Source: Molossus alvarezi (Eukaryota; Chordata; Mammalia; Chiroptera; Molossidae). From it: 64,000 nt of DNA. The stretch spans positions 22,943,501-23,007,500 of the forward strand of contig CM073887.1 in the NCBI GenBank assembly GCA_037176705.1. Reading direction: 5' to 3'. Made by a program: the position numbers and the translations under genes. Positions 44,901 through 57,350 of the stretch are shown here, piece by piece; the stretch's first letter is position 1; each line of letters begins with the position of its first letter. The notes below the pieces were generated by a model that saw nothing but the letters and a program-made list of their open reading frames with translations, did no database searches and was not told the DNA's origin.

Positions 44901-45224
44901 CAAAATCAATAAACAGGGTAGGGGGAGGTGGCCTGGCTTCTTCCTGCCCTTTCACAGTATTCCGGTGTCAACAGGAAACCCATTTGTTTGACACTTGAAC
45001 AAAAAGAGGAGGAGGAACCTGCCCCTAGCGGGACTAGGAGAGATGGGACAGCTGAGAGGCGCTGAACTGGGAACAAACTTGGCTTGGAGTTCGGTTGAGA
45101 GAGACTGCGTAATCTTTTTCTTTCCCTCTCTGTTCTCGCCGTTAAAGTCGAGCCTCGCTACAGCATAGAGGATTTTCATGGCAGTGAAGCTACTCTGTAT
45201 GATAGTGTAATTGTGGATGCATGC

Positions 45225-45480
45225 CATTATAATTTGTCCAAGCCCACAGAATATACAAGGTCAAGAGTGAACCCCAATGTTAACTGAGGACTTTGGGTGA
45301 TTATGATGCGTAGATGTAGGTTCCTCAATTGTAGAATGAACCACTCTGCGGAGGGTGTTGATAATGGATGAGGCTGTGCATGTATGGGGCAAGAGTTACA
45401 TGGGAAATCTCAGGCTTCAGCTCAATTTTGCTGTGAACCTAAAACTGTTCTAAAATATAAAGTCTATATTTTATTTAAAA
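45225..45480 (+). mobile_element. Old L1M 3' UTR fragment
   Basis: Matches the pattern of the copy at 55380-55615: a TGTTAACTGAGGACTTTGGG block, and an end in AACCTAAAACTGTTCTAAAA. Confidence 0.65.
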
Positions 45481-46717
45481 TGTTTTTATTTTAAAGAATG
45501 CCTACAATCCCTACAAGAAAATGTAGTTCAGAACCCTGAACCTGAAGCGATTTGGTGAAGTAGCAGGAGCACTGATCCACCCCTGTGGAAGTTTTTCCAT
45601 GCTGAAGAACATTGCAAGAAAGTTATTGTGTATCTGTTCTGCATAGCACACATCTTAGGTTCAGCACTTGCACACGGAGGGGCAGATTCTGGAATTTCAG
45701 AAAGAGATACCCAAGGAGCAGACGGGAACACTGCCTGGACAGGAACCCATAGGAAAGTCCCTGGGGGCGTCAACAGGCCTTTATCTTCAGCCTCTTGCTC
45801 TATTTCTGAGAGATTGTGAGCTCCTAATGTTCAGCATGTAGGAGAGAAAAAGAGAGGGAGAAAAGGGTCACTGAAAATAGAATTGCCTGACATACCTGAG
45901 TGCTGTTTCTTTGCCTCTTCAATAGTGGTTGTTGCTGCCTGAGAAAATCTTTCTGCTTTTAAGCAGATAAGAGCCACAATCGATTTTGTGGAATTGAGGT
46001 CAAATCCACAAGTGAAAACTTTATTAACTGCTAAGCACTTAAATAAGTAGACATCTAGAGAACTTGAAATTAAACTAGAAGAAAAAAAAAGATTCTAGAT
46101 CTTTAGGGTTATTTTAAGTGTTTGGGTTCACTATAAGTGAGAGCATATTTGTCACTTAACCTTTAAGGATGAGGAATCATTTGGAGGCCCCTACCCTGAC
46201 AGCAACATAGCTTCACAAAGCTGTTGGGGTCAGTCTCTACTATTTTTCAGATTCTTAGCTTGAAAAGGGCTGAAGTGTTTTGATTCTCTCACACAATCAG
46301 AGCTTTAGGAACTCACACCCTTATTTTGGGGTGCATACTCAAGCCCCCTTTACATTCAGCAAACATTTATGGTAACCATTGTGTGCCAAATACTGCACTA
46401 AGTGTTATGGAGGGATGCAAAAGAAGAAACGAAATATATACTATAGGGCCCTGTGGTAGGTGCTTTTCACATATGTTTTCTCATTTTCAATGAATAAAAT
46501 GTTTTCAGACCTCCAGTGACTGAGGAAGATCTATCTAGTTTACTGCAAAACTTGGTAAATTCTATAATAAAGATATAACCTTAGTTAGATAAGGGAGCCA
46601 AGATAATTCAATGGAGAAGAAATTGTCTTTACAAATGGATATTCACAAGCAAAAGAATTAATTTGAACTTCTACTTTATACCATATCAAAAATGAACTAA
46701 AAATAGATCATAGATTT

Positions 46718-46931
46718 TTTTAAAAATTTTTTTTCTTTATTGATTTTAGAGAGAGAGGAAGGGAGAGGGAAAGAGAGATAGGAACATCGATGAGAGAGAA
46801 CATCAATTGGCCACCTCCTGCATGCCCCTCACTGGGGATTGGGCCCACAACCTGGGCATGTGCCCTGACTAGGAATCAAACCTCTTGGTGCATGGGTCGA
46901 CGCTCAACCACTGAGCCACACTGACCAGGCT
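46718..46931 (-). mobile_element. Ves SINE, type A, in old L1M
   Basis: TSD AGATCATAGATTT at 46705-46717 and GGATCATAGATTT at 46932-46944. Confidence 0.9.
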
Positions 46932-47262
46932 GGATCATAGATTTAAATGTAAGGGCTAGAACTATAAAACTCTTCAAAGAAAACATTAAATCTCTGTGAC
47001 CTTGGGTCAGGCAATGGTTTATTATGGTGATACTAAAATGCATAAGCAACAAATGAAAACATAAATTGGAACTTGCCAAAAATTATAAACTTATGCTTCA
47101 AAGGGCATCATCAAGAAAGTGAAAAGACAGCCTTTAGAATGTGAAAAAATATTGGTAAATCATATATTTGATAAGACAATTATATACAGAATATATAAAA
47201 TAGTTGTATGTACAACTCAACAATTTTTAAAAATTAGTCCAATTTAAAAAGTGGACATTCTC

Positions 47263-47510
47263 ATCCTGGCCGGTTTGGCTTAGAGGTTAGAGCATTGACC
47301 TGCAGACCAGAGAGACCCAGGTTTAATTCTTGCTAAGGGCATGTACCTCAGTTGCAGTTTGTTCCCGGTCTCAAACGGGGCTGTGTGGGTGGCAACCAGT
47401 CGATGTGCCTCTCTCACATCAATGTTTCTCTCTCTCTCTCTCGCCTTCCCTCCCTCCTTCTCGCTCTATCTGAAGATGAATGTAAAAATGTTTTTGGGAG
47501 AGGACAAAAA
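47263..47510 (+). mobile_element. Ves SINE, type B-like, in old L1M
   Basis: TSD AAAAAGTGGACATTCTC at 47246-47262 and AAAAAGTGGATATTCTC at 47511-47527. Confidence 0.9.
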
Positions 47511-48714
47511 AAAAAGTGGATATTCTCCAAAGAAGATATACAAAGGCCAATAAGAACATGAAAAGATGTTCAATATCATTAGGGAAATGTAAAGCAAAAC
47601 CTCAGTGAGATACCAGTTCACACTTACCAGATGGCTAAAATAAAATGGAGAAATTTCAGTCTTCATACATGACTGGTGGGAAGGTAAAATGGTGCAGCCT
47701 GTTTGGAAAATAGTTTGGCAGTTCTCAAAAAGTTAAATATCAATTTACCATATAATGCAGTAATTCAACTCATAGGTATATACCCACGAGAAATGAAAAT
47801 ATGTTCACACAGACACTTGTACATGAATGCTCACAGTGACATTAGTCATTGTAGCCAAAAAATGGAACAACCAATTGTTCCGTCAATTGTTGAACAGATA
47901 AACAAAAAGTGGCATGTCTATACAATGGAATATTATTTAGCCATAAAAAGGAATGAAGCACTGACACATAGTACAACATGGATTAACCTTGAAAACATTA
48001 TCTGGCTAAATTAAAGGAACCAGAGATAAATGATGACAATAATGTATGATTCTGTTTCTATGAAACCTCCAGAATAGGTTAATCCCTAATGACAGAAAGT
48101 AGATTAGGGGTTGCTGGGTGCAGAGGATAATGGGAAGTTATAGCTAATACGTATAGGATTTCTTTTTGAGGTGATGAAAATACTATAAAATCAGATAGTG
48201 TTGCACAACTCTGTGAATATACTAAAGGATGAGTTTTATGGTATATAAATTATATCTAATAAAGCTGTAATTTAGGGGAGAAAAAAGTATAACCTACTCA
48301 CTGTAAAAGCAAGAAAACAAAGACCATGGGGGAGGACTGCACTTTGAAATCATTACATTGAAGTAGAGAAACCAGATAGGAGTTACAAGCAATGACAGTT
48401 TAATCCTATGAAAGAAAATCAAAGGTGTGGTCGACTAGCAACCAAATAAACATGCCAAACATCCTATCCTCCCTGGTGACACAAGAGCCAAACCCATAGA
48501 AGGAAAATATTAAGAAACTTGGAGTGCAAATTTACGGATTAAGAGTAGAACAAGACACACCTTCAAAGCTTGAAGGTATTAAGAAAAAATTGTTGTAAGA
48601 GATATTGAAAAACAACCCCCATTACAAAGAAATACTTCTCACTTTGGATATATAACTTGAAACAAAATGGTATGCAAATAGAACACTGTGGAAAAGAAGA
48701 ATATACTATTTAAA

Positions 48715-48785
48715 GACATGTGTAGTACAAGGCTTGGCAAATAGAAGGCACAATAAATATTTGTTTAATAATTGAATGAGTATAC
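48715..48785 (+). mobile_element. L2 3' end fragment
   Basis: GGCTTGGCAAATAGAAGGC then AATAAATATTTGTTTAATA resembles the L2 terminus. Confidence 0.5.
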
Positions 48786-48950
48786 TTCCCTTTTTTTTTT
48801 TTCCCCTGCTGAATCACCAGAAGGCCCGAGTCTCAAGTTCTTTAACTTAAAAAGTAGCTATCTAGCATTGAAATTTTACAGCTGAAGACCTCAAAAAAGA
48901 AAAAGCAAGGATAGACAGGATAATACAGTGGTTTTAAAAGTAAGTATCAA

Positions 48951-49184
48951 GCCCTGGCCGGTTTGGCTCAGTGGTTAGAGCATCGGCCTGCGGTCCTGAG
49001 AGACCCGGGTTCGGTTCCCGCTAAGGGCGCATACCTCGGTTGCAGTTTGTCCCCGGGTGGCAGCCACTCGATGTGTCCCTTTCACATCGATGTTTCTCTC
49101 TCTCTCTGTTCCTCTCTCTCCACCTGAACAAAAAATGGAAAAATGTTCTCGGGTGAGGATAAAAAAAATAAAAATAAATAAAAT
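48951..49184 (+). mobile_element. Ves SINE, type B, second insertion at a reused site
   Basis: Flanked by copies 1 and 2 of AAAAGTAAGTATCAA (48936-48950 and 49185-49199). The target TTTT|AAAAG fits the L1 endonuclease preference. Body shortened. Confidence 0.93.
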
Positions 49185-49199
49185 AAAAGTAAGTATCAA

Positions 49200-49408
49200 G
49201 CCCAGCCAGTGTGGCTCAGTAGTTGAGAATCAACCCATGGATCAAGAGGTCGCAGGTTTGATTCCCAGTCAGGGCACATGCCTGGGTTTGGGGCTTGATC
49301 CCTAGTGCGGGATCAAGTAGGCAGCTGATCGATGTCTCTCTCGTCAATGTTTCTCTCTCTCTCTCCCTCTCCTTTTCTCTCTCTCTAAAAATCAATAAAA
49401 ATATATTT
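49200..49408 (+). mobile_element. Ves SINE, type A, first insertion at the reused site
   Basis: Flanked by copies 2 and 3 of AAAAGTAAGTATCAA (49185-49199 and 49409-49423). Tail AAATCAATAAAAATA. Confidence 0.93.
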
Positions 49409-49548
49409 AAAAGTAAGTATCAACAAAGTTTTGTTTCTTAGAGAAACTACCTGGACCAAATATGACAGAATTTTAAGATTTATTAAAGTAGGGTGTTATA
49501 TTCATGAGTAGTTATTATACTATTCTCCATATGTCCTGTGTGCTTTTA

Positions 49549-49817
49549 TTTTATTATTATTATTATTATTTTTAATCCTCACCCGAGGATATTTTTCCAT
49601 TTTTGTTCAGGTAGAGTGGGAGGGAGAGAAAGGAAGAGAGGAAGAGAAAGAGAAATATCAATGTGAGAGAGACACATTAACTGGTTGCCTCCTGCATGAT
49701 GCCAACCAGGGCAGAGGACGAACTGCGACCGAGGTACATGCCCTTGATTGGAATCAAACCCAAGACTCATTGGTCCATGGGCCAACGCTCTAACCACTGA
49801 ACCAAACCAGCCAGGGC
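49549..49817 (-). mobile_element. Ves SINE, type B
   Basis: TSD TGTCCTGTGTGCTTTTA at 49532-49548 and TGTCCTGTCTGCTTTTA at 49818-49834. The tail is a (TTA)n tract. Confidence 0.9.
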
Positions 49818-50149
49818 TGTCCTGTCTGCTTTTAAATTTTCATTACTTTCTTAAAAAGTAAAAAAAAAAAAAAAATTGTAGACTGATATAACAGTTTCTG
49901 TTTGTTTTGTGTACTTCCCATTAGGGAGTTCTCCCTGTGGTAGATGGCTTGCAAAAGTGTCCCCATTATCTCTTCCTCTGCCTGCATGCTTTATAATGTG
50001 ACATTGTATCTCCTCCAACAAGAGCTGGTTTCCTACCCCAGGAAGTTGGACTGGCTTTGAGATTTGCTTTGATCAATAAATGTACTATGACAGAACTGAC
50101 AGTGTGTGAATTTCAAGTCTGGATCTCAAGAGGCCTTGCTTGTTCTCTT

Positions 50150-50255
50150 GTGAACAGGCCTGCAACTCAGGCATGTGTTCTGACTGGGAATCGAACCAGG
50201 ACCTCTCAGTACATGGTACGATACTCAATCCACTGAGCAACACTGGCTGAGCAAC
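50150..50255 (-). mobile_element. Ves SINE, type A, partial
   Basis: Only the head and B-box half are recognisable (complement of GGGAATCGAACCAGGACC and CAATCCACTGAG). Confidence 0.6.
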
Positions 50256-51523
50256 AAGAGCTCTCTTGGAGGGTGTGACACATCTCTGTGTCAGCCATAG
50301 TCCAATCCTTGCACTATGCAAGTCCACTTCTCCATACATTTGCAGGAGGTAGCTCAGGTTAACCTTCATCACTGCAGTTGGTCTCAGAGCCTCCACTAGT
50401 ACTCAAAGCTTCCCTTTTCCACTATCTAGTCTAAATTTCTTTTGCCCTCAGATACCACCTCTGCTGATCTTGGCAGCTTACCTGGTGATATGGCCCAAAC
50501 TTTCATTATTGAGGTATCTTAGCCCCTAGTAATCATCTCCTTCTCAGGCTGCTTCTCACTTGTCTCTTCACAGTTACAATTGCTCAAAGGAGAACTAAGA
50601 ACCAAGAAGCTCCAGAGTGGGTCATTTGAATTCTGCCCATATACCTCCCGTTGCCATTGTATAAAATTAGCCTTACCTCCCACTGTTGAGCAGAGTTAAT
50701 TAACCATGCCAAGATGGTCGCTCTTCTCAGCTGCTGGTCCCTGCCACAAGGAACTCAAAGTGTACAGATGGTAGCCATAGTTTATAGTTCAATTGGGTCC
50801 TTTCTGTGTTCTCTGGTGAGAGCATTCTCCTACTGACAGCCAGAACCTCTAACCCTGTAGAGCCCAGGAAACCTAACTCAGAAGATCATTGGAAGTGATG
50901 GTAAGAGGGACTGCATCTGCTTTCACCCCTTGTTTCTAGATCCATATATTCTTCTGATGGAGACACAGCATCATAAAAAGAAAGGTCTCTAGTAAAATGT
51001 ATAGACTGCATTCTGGAGGATTAAGCCCATCTTCACAGAGTAGTGCTTTCAACTTTGAACTTCAGCTATTCTTCCTTCAGCTATTCTTCCTTCAGCAGGA
51101 AGGAAGAATATATATATATATATATGTAGGAAGGGTAGTATATAATAGCTTTTTTAAATAAGTACTATTTCATCCATCAAAAACAAATCCAAATCTCTCA
51201 ATGTCACATTCATGGAACAAGTGCTTATTATTAGTCCCTTTCTTCAAATAAAAGTGAAACCTATATTGCAAAATCAAGACCAGGGCTCTCAGGAGCTGTA
51301 GCTTCAGGTGCAAAATATAATAAAATACATGAAAGTGTCAAAAACAAGAGTTCATTTCCTGACAGAAGGACATTTTTATTTTAACTCTTGACATATCTAG
51401 AAAAGAAAAATGTTAGTGGTTTATAGACAAGGACCTAGAGCTTCTGTTGTTCTTTGGCCAGGTCAAGTTTTAATCCCTTTCCTTTGCCACTGCTTTCTTT
51501 ATCTTTTTTCCTGTCCACATCTT

Positions 51524-51639
51524 TTGTTGTTGTTGTTGTTGTTGTTATTTTGGTGGCACATGCCCCTAGCGGGAACCGAACCCAGGACTCTCTGGCCCGC
51601 AGGCCAATGCTCAACCGCTGAGCCAAACTGGCCAGGGCA
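51524..51639 (-). mobile_element. Head-only tRNA-derived SINE with (AAC)n tail
   Basis: Perfect 14-bp TSD CCTGTCCACATCTT at 51510-51523 and 51640-51653. The unit holds the tRNA-like head and stops at GCATGTGCC, with no CT-rich body. It shares two variants with the copy at 58966. Confidence 0.85.
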
Positions 51640-51744
51640 CCTGTCCACATCTTAACTTTTCAAAAATTTCCCCTTTCCCTCCTCTTTCCTTTTTCCTTTC
51701 AGTTTGTCTATACCATTTTCACTTTCTTTCCTCGGTTTTCTTAA

Positions 51745-51845
51745 CTGCAGGGTGCCATAGTTTCTTCATCTGTAAAATAGGGATAGGATAATATTAATAG
51801 ATATCTCACATGGGAGTTGTGAAGAGTAAAATAAGTTAATATATT
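51745..51845 (+). mobile_element. MIR SINE 3' part
   Basis: TTTCTTCATCTGTAAAATAG with GATAGGATAATA is a MIR 3' region. Confidence 0.6.
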
Positions 51846-51849
51846 ATAT

Positions 51850-52370
51850 CAGTGTGCTGAAGCTGTCATAACAAAGTTTCACAGGGTTGCATGAAACAAA
51901 AGAAATGTAATGTCTCATAGTTCTGGAAGCTAGAAGTCCAAGATCAATATGTTGGGAGGATCATACGCCTTCTGCGGGCTCTAGGGAAGGCTCTGTTCCA
52001 GGCCTCTCTCCTAACTTCTGGCAGCATGTAATCTTAGGAATGCTGGGGTTGGCTTTGCTGGGGTTGGTCTTTCAAGAGACAAGGCTTTCCTATGGACCTC
52101 CTTGCCAGCCTTATCTTTCCTGTTCCCTGCATGGAAGAGCTGCTTTACCGGACCACTAGTGGTCTCTGACCCTTGAAATGGGCTCTGAGCTGACCCTCTA
52201 AAGTGCCAATACCGAAGCTCACCCTGGATCGCCATCCTGCCCCGCTCCATCAGCAGACATCCTCCACACCTTTCTGGCTCAGATACTCCACTTTCCTTAG
52301 GAAGCATTGCTTGAACCCCCTCCCTGCCCCAGCATGCATGCCATTACAATCTTTCATCTTATATTCTATG
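51850..52370. repeat. Ancient interspersed repeat, family unresolved
   Basis: CATAACAAAGTTTCACAGGG and AGTTCTGGAAGCTAGAAG followed by TCCAAGATCAA are recognisable as a common mammalian medium-reiteration repeat. I cannot name it with confidence. Confidence 0.4.
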
Positions 52371-52374
52371 CCCT

Positions 52375-52530
52375 GGCTGCAAAGTGTGGTCTATGGACTA
52401 ACAGCATCAGCATTACTTGTACTTGACTAAATACAGAATATCGGCTCTACCCTGATCTACTGAATCAGAATCTGCATTTTAATAAGATCCCCAGGTGATT
52501 CACATGCACAAAGTTTGAAAAGCACTGTTC
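52375..52530 (+). mobile_element. MER5-type hAT MITE relic
   Basis: CAAAGTGTGGTCTATGGAC, the CTACTGAATCAGAATCTGC block and CCCAGGTGATTCACATGC, then AAGTTTGAAAAGCACTG, match MER5A. Confidence 0.75.
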
Positions 52531-52621
52531 TATGCACTGACAAGTCTAATCTTCTTGCAATATAGTAATGAAAATGTCTAACTTTAACCCTTTCATACAA
52601 TTTCTTTTGGTTTTCTGGTAT

Positions 52622-52712
52622 TATTAGACTGCAAACTCCACCAGAGCAGGGACTGTATCTGCCTTAATTGTACCCACCAAAATGGGCACACAGTAGATCC
52701 TCAATAACCAGT
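52622..52712 (+). mobile_element. L2 3' end
   Basis: An ATTAGACTGCAAACTCCAC block, GAGCAGGGACTGTATCTGCC and CACAGTAGATCCTCAATAA are the standard L2 terminus. Confidence 0.75.
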
Positions 52713-52833
52713 TTAATTAAGTAAATTAAATAGGCAGAAAACAGATTTTTAAAATGGGAACAAGAACATATAGTATTGACCTGACCTCTGGTTTGCTTTC
52801 ATCTAAGTTATACTTTAAAAATATATCAGATTT

Positions 52834-53104
52834 CCCTGGCCGGTATGGCTCAACTGTAAGAGCATCGCCCATGGACCAAAGAGTCCTGAGTTCGATTCTA
52901 GCCAAGGGCACATACCTCAGTTGCGGTTTGTCCCAGGCCCTGGTCGGAGTTGTGCAGGTGGCAACCAATTGATGTGTCTCTCTCACATTGATGTTTCTTT
53001 CTCTCTCGCTCTTCCTCCCTCTCTCCCTCTAGTTCTATCTGCAGATTAGTATAAAAAAAATATCCTCGGGTGAGGATTAAAAATAAATAAATTATATAAA
53101 TAAA
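52834..53104 (+). mobile_element. Ves SINE, type B
   Basis: Head CCCTGGCCGGTATGGCTC, tail CGGGTGAGGATTAAAAA with (AAAT)n. An imperfect TSD is seen (AAATATATCAGATT, and AAATATATAGCAGATT). Confidence 0.85.
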
Positions 53105-53236
53105 AAATATATAGCAGATTAATAGATATTGGTAATGCTTGTGAATTGTTCTTAATTGAAATTCAGTGCTAATGTTTTATCTGTTATATTAAAATCAATG
53201 CCAAATATATTATTAAAAATAATTAGGTGGAAATTA

Positions 53237-53499
53237 CCCTTGGCTGGTTTTGCTCAGTGGTTAGAGCATCGACCCGTGGACCAATGAGTCGTGGGTTTGA
53301 TTTCAGTCAAGGGCACGTACCTCAGTTGTGGTTCGTCCCTGGCCCTGGTTGGGGTCATGTGGGAGGCAACCAATGAATGTGTCTGTCCCACATCTATGTT
53401 CCTCTCTCTTTCTCTCTCTCTCTCTCTTCCTTCTTCCTTCCCTCCTACTCTATCTGAAGATAAATGTAAAAATATCCATGGGTGAGGATTAAAAAAAAA
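53237..53499 (+). mobile_element. Ves SINE, type B
   Basis: Perfect 16-bp TSD AATTAGGTGGAAATTA at 53221-53236 and 53500-53515. Confidence 0.93.
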
Positions 53500-54229
53500 A
53501 ATTAGGTGGAAATTAATTTTTATTTCCTACCCAGAGAGTACAAATAGCATTCATGTCTTTCAGTTTAAAGCATATGATGCTTTCAATAGTATAATAGAGA
53601 TCAAAGGTAAAATTTCCACTTATTTCTGTTTCTCAAATAAAGAAGCCACAAAAAGATGAAAGGAAATGCCTCCATATGTAATCATTTCAACCATCTAGGG
53701 GAGAAAGCAGATGGGTTTTCTATAAAGACTTGGACTCGGTCAATTTCAATTTCATTCCCTGAAGTTTTTCTTCAAGTTGGTGTTTATGTGCAAAAGTTGT
53801 TATGTATGAAATCTTGATTTACTGTGCTTCCCTCTAATTTTACTTTTGGAAGACAAACATTCTTGCTTATCTTTGCTTGTGTTGTCTCCATAGCAATTGT
53901 CAGAACTCTTCCTCAGCAACAAACCCACCACATTGACCTTAGCAAGACCAAACACGTCTTACACAGAGCTTATTTTGTGCACTCCAAAGGGAATGCTCAG
54001 CTTCAGCAGTTCTTGGTGCTAAATATCATGAGCAAATTAGTGGGACTGAGACATTTTATAATTGTCAGTAGTTAGAGGCTCTTGTAGCCTGACTGACCAC
54101 CATACACTGCTCACTACTCCCCTCTCCAACCCTTCGTGCTCCAGTCACACTCAACTTGTCACTCTCCCCAGCACCTCTTCTCTTTAATGTCTATCTTGGA
54201 CATGATATTAGCTCTGCCAGGATCAATGA

Positions 54230-54475
54230 GACAGCAGGAATGCAGAGATAGCATGGGCTTTGGGCAAACCCAGGTTCACATCTATATTCTGTGATTTTTG
54301 AGCAAGTTAATTCACTGCTCTGAACTATTTATTGATCATAAAATAAGAGATAGCAATATCTAAGGACTAAGTGAAATAATAGTTAACATTTAACGAGCAT
54401 GTTTTATGAGGCATTATTGTGCCCAGTGCCTCCACTATCTGAATTAATTCTTATATCAACAGGCTTTAGTCACCC
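54230..54475. mobile_element. Two adjacent MIR fragments
   Basis: The first (54230-54365) reads in + with AACCCAGGTTCACATC. The second (54375-54475) looks antisense, with GTGCCCAGTGCCTCC. Both are degraded. Confidence 0.45.
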
Positions 54476-54499
54476 TTTCCATATTGTGAAATGATGTGT

Positions 54500-54561
54500 T
54501 TTATTTATTTATTTTAAAATATTTTTATTGATTTCTCGTTTTAGAGAGAGAGGAAGGGAGA

Positions 54562-54603
<42 letters not shown>

Positions 54604-54728
54604 TTGACTGGATTCCCCCTACAGGGATTGAGCCCACAACCTGGGCATGTGCCCTGACTGGGAATCAAACCAACAACCTTTTGGTGCATGAGAGGATGCC
54701 CAACCAACTGAGCCACACTGGCCAGGGC
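54500..54728 (-). mobile_element. Ves SINE, type A, with (GA)n expansion
   Basis: TSD ATGATGTGT at 54491-54499 and 54729-54737. The body has a long GA tract. Confidence 0.88.
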
Positions 54729-54829
54729 ATGATGTGTCTGTATGTTGTTTTTTTTTTTCTTAAATACACCTGCCTGTCTCATGCACTAAATTGTTAGTCG
54801 TCAAGAACTAAGAAATTATCTTTTTATTG

Positions 54830-54900
54830 CTCTCAGAATTAAGCAAGCACCGTGCCTGACACAACATAGGGGCCCAACGATTGTTTATTTAATGGCTTGG
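54830..54900 (+). mobile_element. L2 3' end fragment
   Basis: GCACCGTGCCTGACACAACA with GGCCCAACGATTG is a degraded L2 terminus. Confidence 0.5.
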
Positions 54901-55091
54901 TAGTATGGCATTGTTGCTATTTCAGCTGTCTTTGCACTGTGACCTTCCCATTCCAAGTCTCTGGTGTTCACCTACTAAAAATAACGCCTTGCAGTTATTT
55001 TGAAGATTAAAATTAACCAGCTGCTCCTTTTTAAAAGACAAGTTAGAAAAAATTAAAATTTGAAAAATTTAAAAACAAACCTTTAGGACCA

Positions 55092-55094
<3 letters not shown>

Positions 55095-55131
<37 letters not shown>

Positions 55132-55133
55132 AA
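55095..55133 (+). repeat. (TAAA)n microsatellite
   Basis: About nine TAAA units before an L1M 3' fragment. Confidence 0.9.
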
Positions 55134-55139
55134 ATAACT

Positions 55140-55620
55140 AGCTGCCACAAAAGACAGGGAGGAAACTTAAATGCATATTGCTAAGTGAAAGAAGCCAGTC
55201 TGAAAAGGCTGCATACTATGATTCCAACTCTGTGATATTCTGGAAAAGACAAAATTATGGAGATAGTAAAAAGATCGGTGGTTTCAAAGAGTTCCAGGAA
55301 GGGAGGGAAGATGAATAATGGAATACGATGGATTTTTACAGTACTAAAATTATGTATGACATAAGTGTAACTGTTTGTCAAAACCCATAGAGTGTACAGT
55401 ATTATACATTTGTCAGAATCTTAATGTAAACTGTGGACTTTAGCTAATAATGATAATGTATTAATATTGGTTCAACAATTGTATCAAATATATCACATTA
55501 ATGCGAGCTGTTAATTATAGGAGAAACTGGGTTGGGGGGAGTGAGGGAGTATATGGGAACTCTGTGCATTCTGATCTATTTTCCTATAAACCTAAAACTG
55601 CTCTTAAAAAACTAAGACTA
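55140..55620 (+). mobile_element. Old L1M 3' UTR fragment
   Basis: GTGAAAGAAGCCAGTCTGAA, an ATTCTGGAAAAGACAAAAT block and an end in CCTAAAACTGCTCTTAAAAA are L1M 3' UTR landmarks. A 39-bp (TAAA)n tract precedes it. Confidence 0.7.
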
Positions 55621-55699
55621 TTAATTATTTTTAAAAGAAAAAGTAAAAATAATAACTTGAACATAACATTTTTCAATGTACAATAGGCTTTATATGAAG

Positions 55700-56235
55700 T
55701 ACATTGAGCAAATATTTATTGAATGCCTATTCTGTACAAGGTACAGTGCTAAGCACAGGAGTTGCATAGATGGAAGACCTTGTCCCTATTTTTTAGGGTT
55801 TTAAATCTAATGAAAGACCTAAAGAGATCAAGAGATAATTTTCAATAGAATGAGACATGCACAGGCATTTGCAGAAGCACATCTAAGTTGGTCTGGGGAG
55901 AAGAGGTGGCTATGGCATGGAAGTCTTACTAGAGGAAATTATGCCTGAACTGAGTCTTAAAATAAGCAAGCATTAACCAGGCAAAGAAGGGAGTATGTCA
56001 GAAGAGTCTTCCAGGCATGCTCAAAGTAGAAAGTTGTGGACATGGTATTCAGGGAATTACAAGTAGTTAAATATTGCTATGGATGAGGAAAAAAGGCTAT
56101 TGGGGCCATAGGTGAAGATGGCACTGTATAGAGAGGTGAAATTAATAAAGAGCCTTTGTATGCCATGCTAAGGGATCCATTGATTGGGGACCAGGGGCCC
56201 ACAGAAGGATTTTAAGCAGCAGGGTTACCTGGTGG
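55700..56235 (+). repeat. Anonymous ancient repeat, copy 5
   Basis: Nearly the whole 5' half of the family: a GAATGCCTATTCTGTAC start, GAACTGAGTCTTAAAATAAG, and AAGGATTTTAAGCAGCAGGG. Confidence 0.6.
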
Positions 56236-57091
56236 CCAGAAGGAAGATTGAGAAAGCCCAGTGTTTTGGACTCGGCATTTTCTCATCATGCTATTATCCT
56301 CTGTGCAGCACTGCTGCTGTAGTTCAGGTAGTTTGTTTTCCTGGATAGCATCTAGGTGCTGGCAGCAGGTGCAGATTTGGAATTGGAGATTTTGGCAGCC
56401 AAGTGAAGATGAGATGGAACATGAAATGGAAGCACAGAAGATGCATGCTTTCTCAGGCTGCTCATGTCCCATTGAGGTTGCTTTTCTGCAACTCAGACTC
56501 TTTCCACTTCAATTCATTACTCATTGGCTCGATTCTCAGGAGACCATCTCCAAAATTTCAGGAGAGGAAGTATTTGAAATATGCAAGGAATACCACTGTC
56601 ACACTTTTTTTTTCAAATGTTTGACCAACCAATATATATGGTAAATATAAAGACCGAACAGCAAGCAGAGACCCAGATATGTAAGAAAAAGTCATGAAGA
56701 CACTTTTTGATGAGAATCTCAAAGAAGTTAAACTGAACAGATTTTCTAGCCTATAATATGGCTTCAGCTCTATGAAACTGTATAACAGCTATTTCTGGAG
56801 AGATCAGCGGGCAAGGTTATGAGTGAGACCTGGGAAACAGAACTTATTACAGTTGGGACCATAGGCAGGTGGCCTGGGTGCAAGACGTCTGGCAAGACTA
56901 TGGTCGGAGCGAGGGATGCTCTGTATTTCCTGCTCCTAAACTCACCAAAGCTCATTTCCAGTTCTGGAGCAGGTCAAAGTAGAACACCTCTGTGGGTGTT
57001 AATGAGTGTCCTCAGCTTACCTAGGCAATAGGTCTTAGTAGGGGAGAGAGGGAGCAGGACAACAGAAACTTCATCAAAACATGGGTCACCC

Positions 57092-57350
57092 GCCCTGGCC
57101 GGTTTGGCTCAGCAGTTGGAGCGTCCGCCTGCGGTCCGGAGAGACCCGGGTTTGGTACCTGCTAAGGGCATGTACCTTGGTTGCAGTTTGTCCCCGGCCC
57201 TGGTTGGTTGTGCGGGTGGCAGCCGCTCGATGTGTCCCTTTCACATCGATGTTTCCCTCTCTCTCTCTGTTCCTCTCTCTCCCTCCCACTCTGTGTAAAA
57301 AATGGAAAAGTGTCCTCGGGTGAGGATAAAAAACAAACAAAAAAAAAACA
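57092..57350 (+). mobile_element. Ves SINE, type B
   Basis: Perfect 13-bp TSD ACATGGGTCACCC at 57079-57091 and 57351-57363. Confidence 0.93.

Larger units (their letters stand above)
46600..48285 (+). mobile_element. Old L1M ORF2 3' part and 3' UTR, with two SINE insertions
   Basis: Landmarks include the GGGCATCATCAAGAAAGTG block, AAAAGATGTTCAATATCATT, a TGGAATATTATTTAGCCAT block, and an end near TTATATCTAATAAAGCTG. SINEs at 46718-46931 and 47263-47510 carry clean TSDs. Confidence 0.75.

Noticed and set aside
56261..56644. A 127-residue + frame and overlapping frames
   Set aside because: No family motifs, and overlapping frames on both strands look equally good; likely chance.
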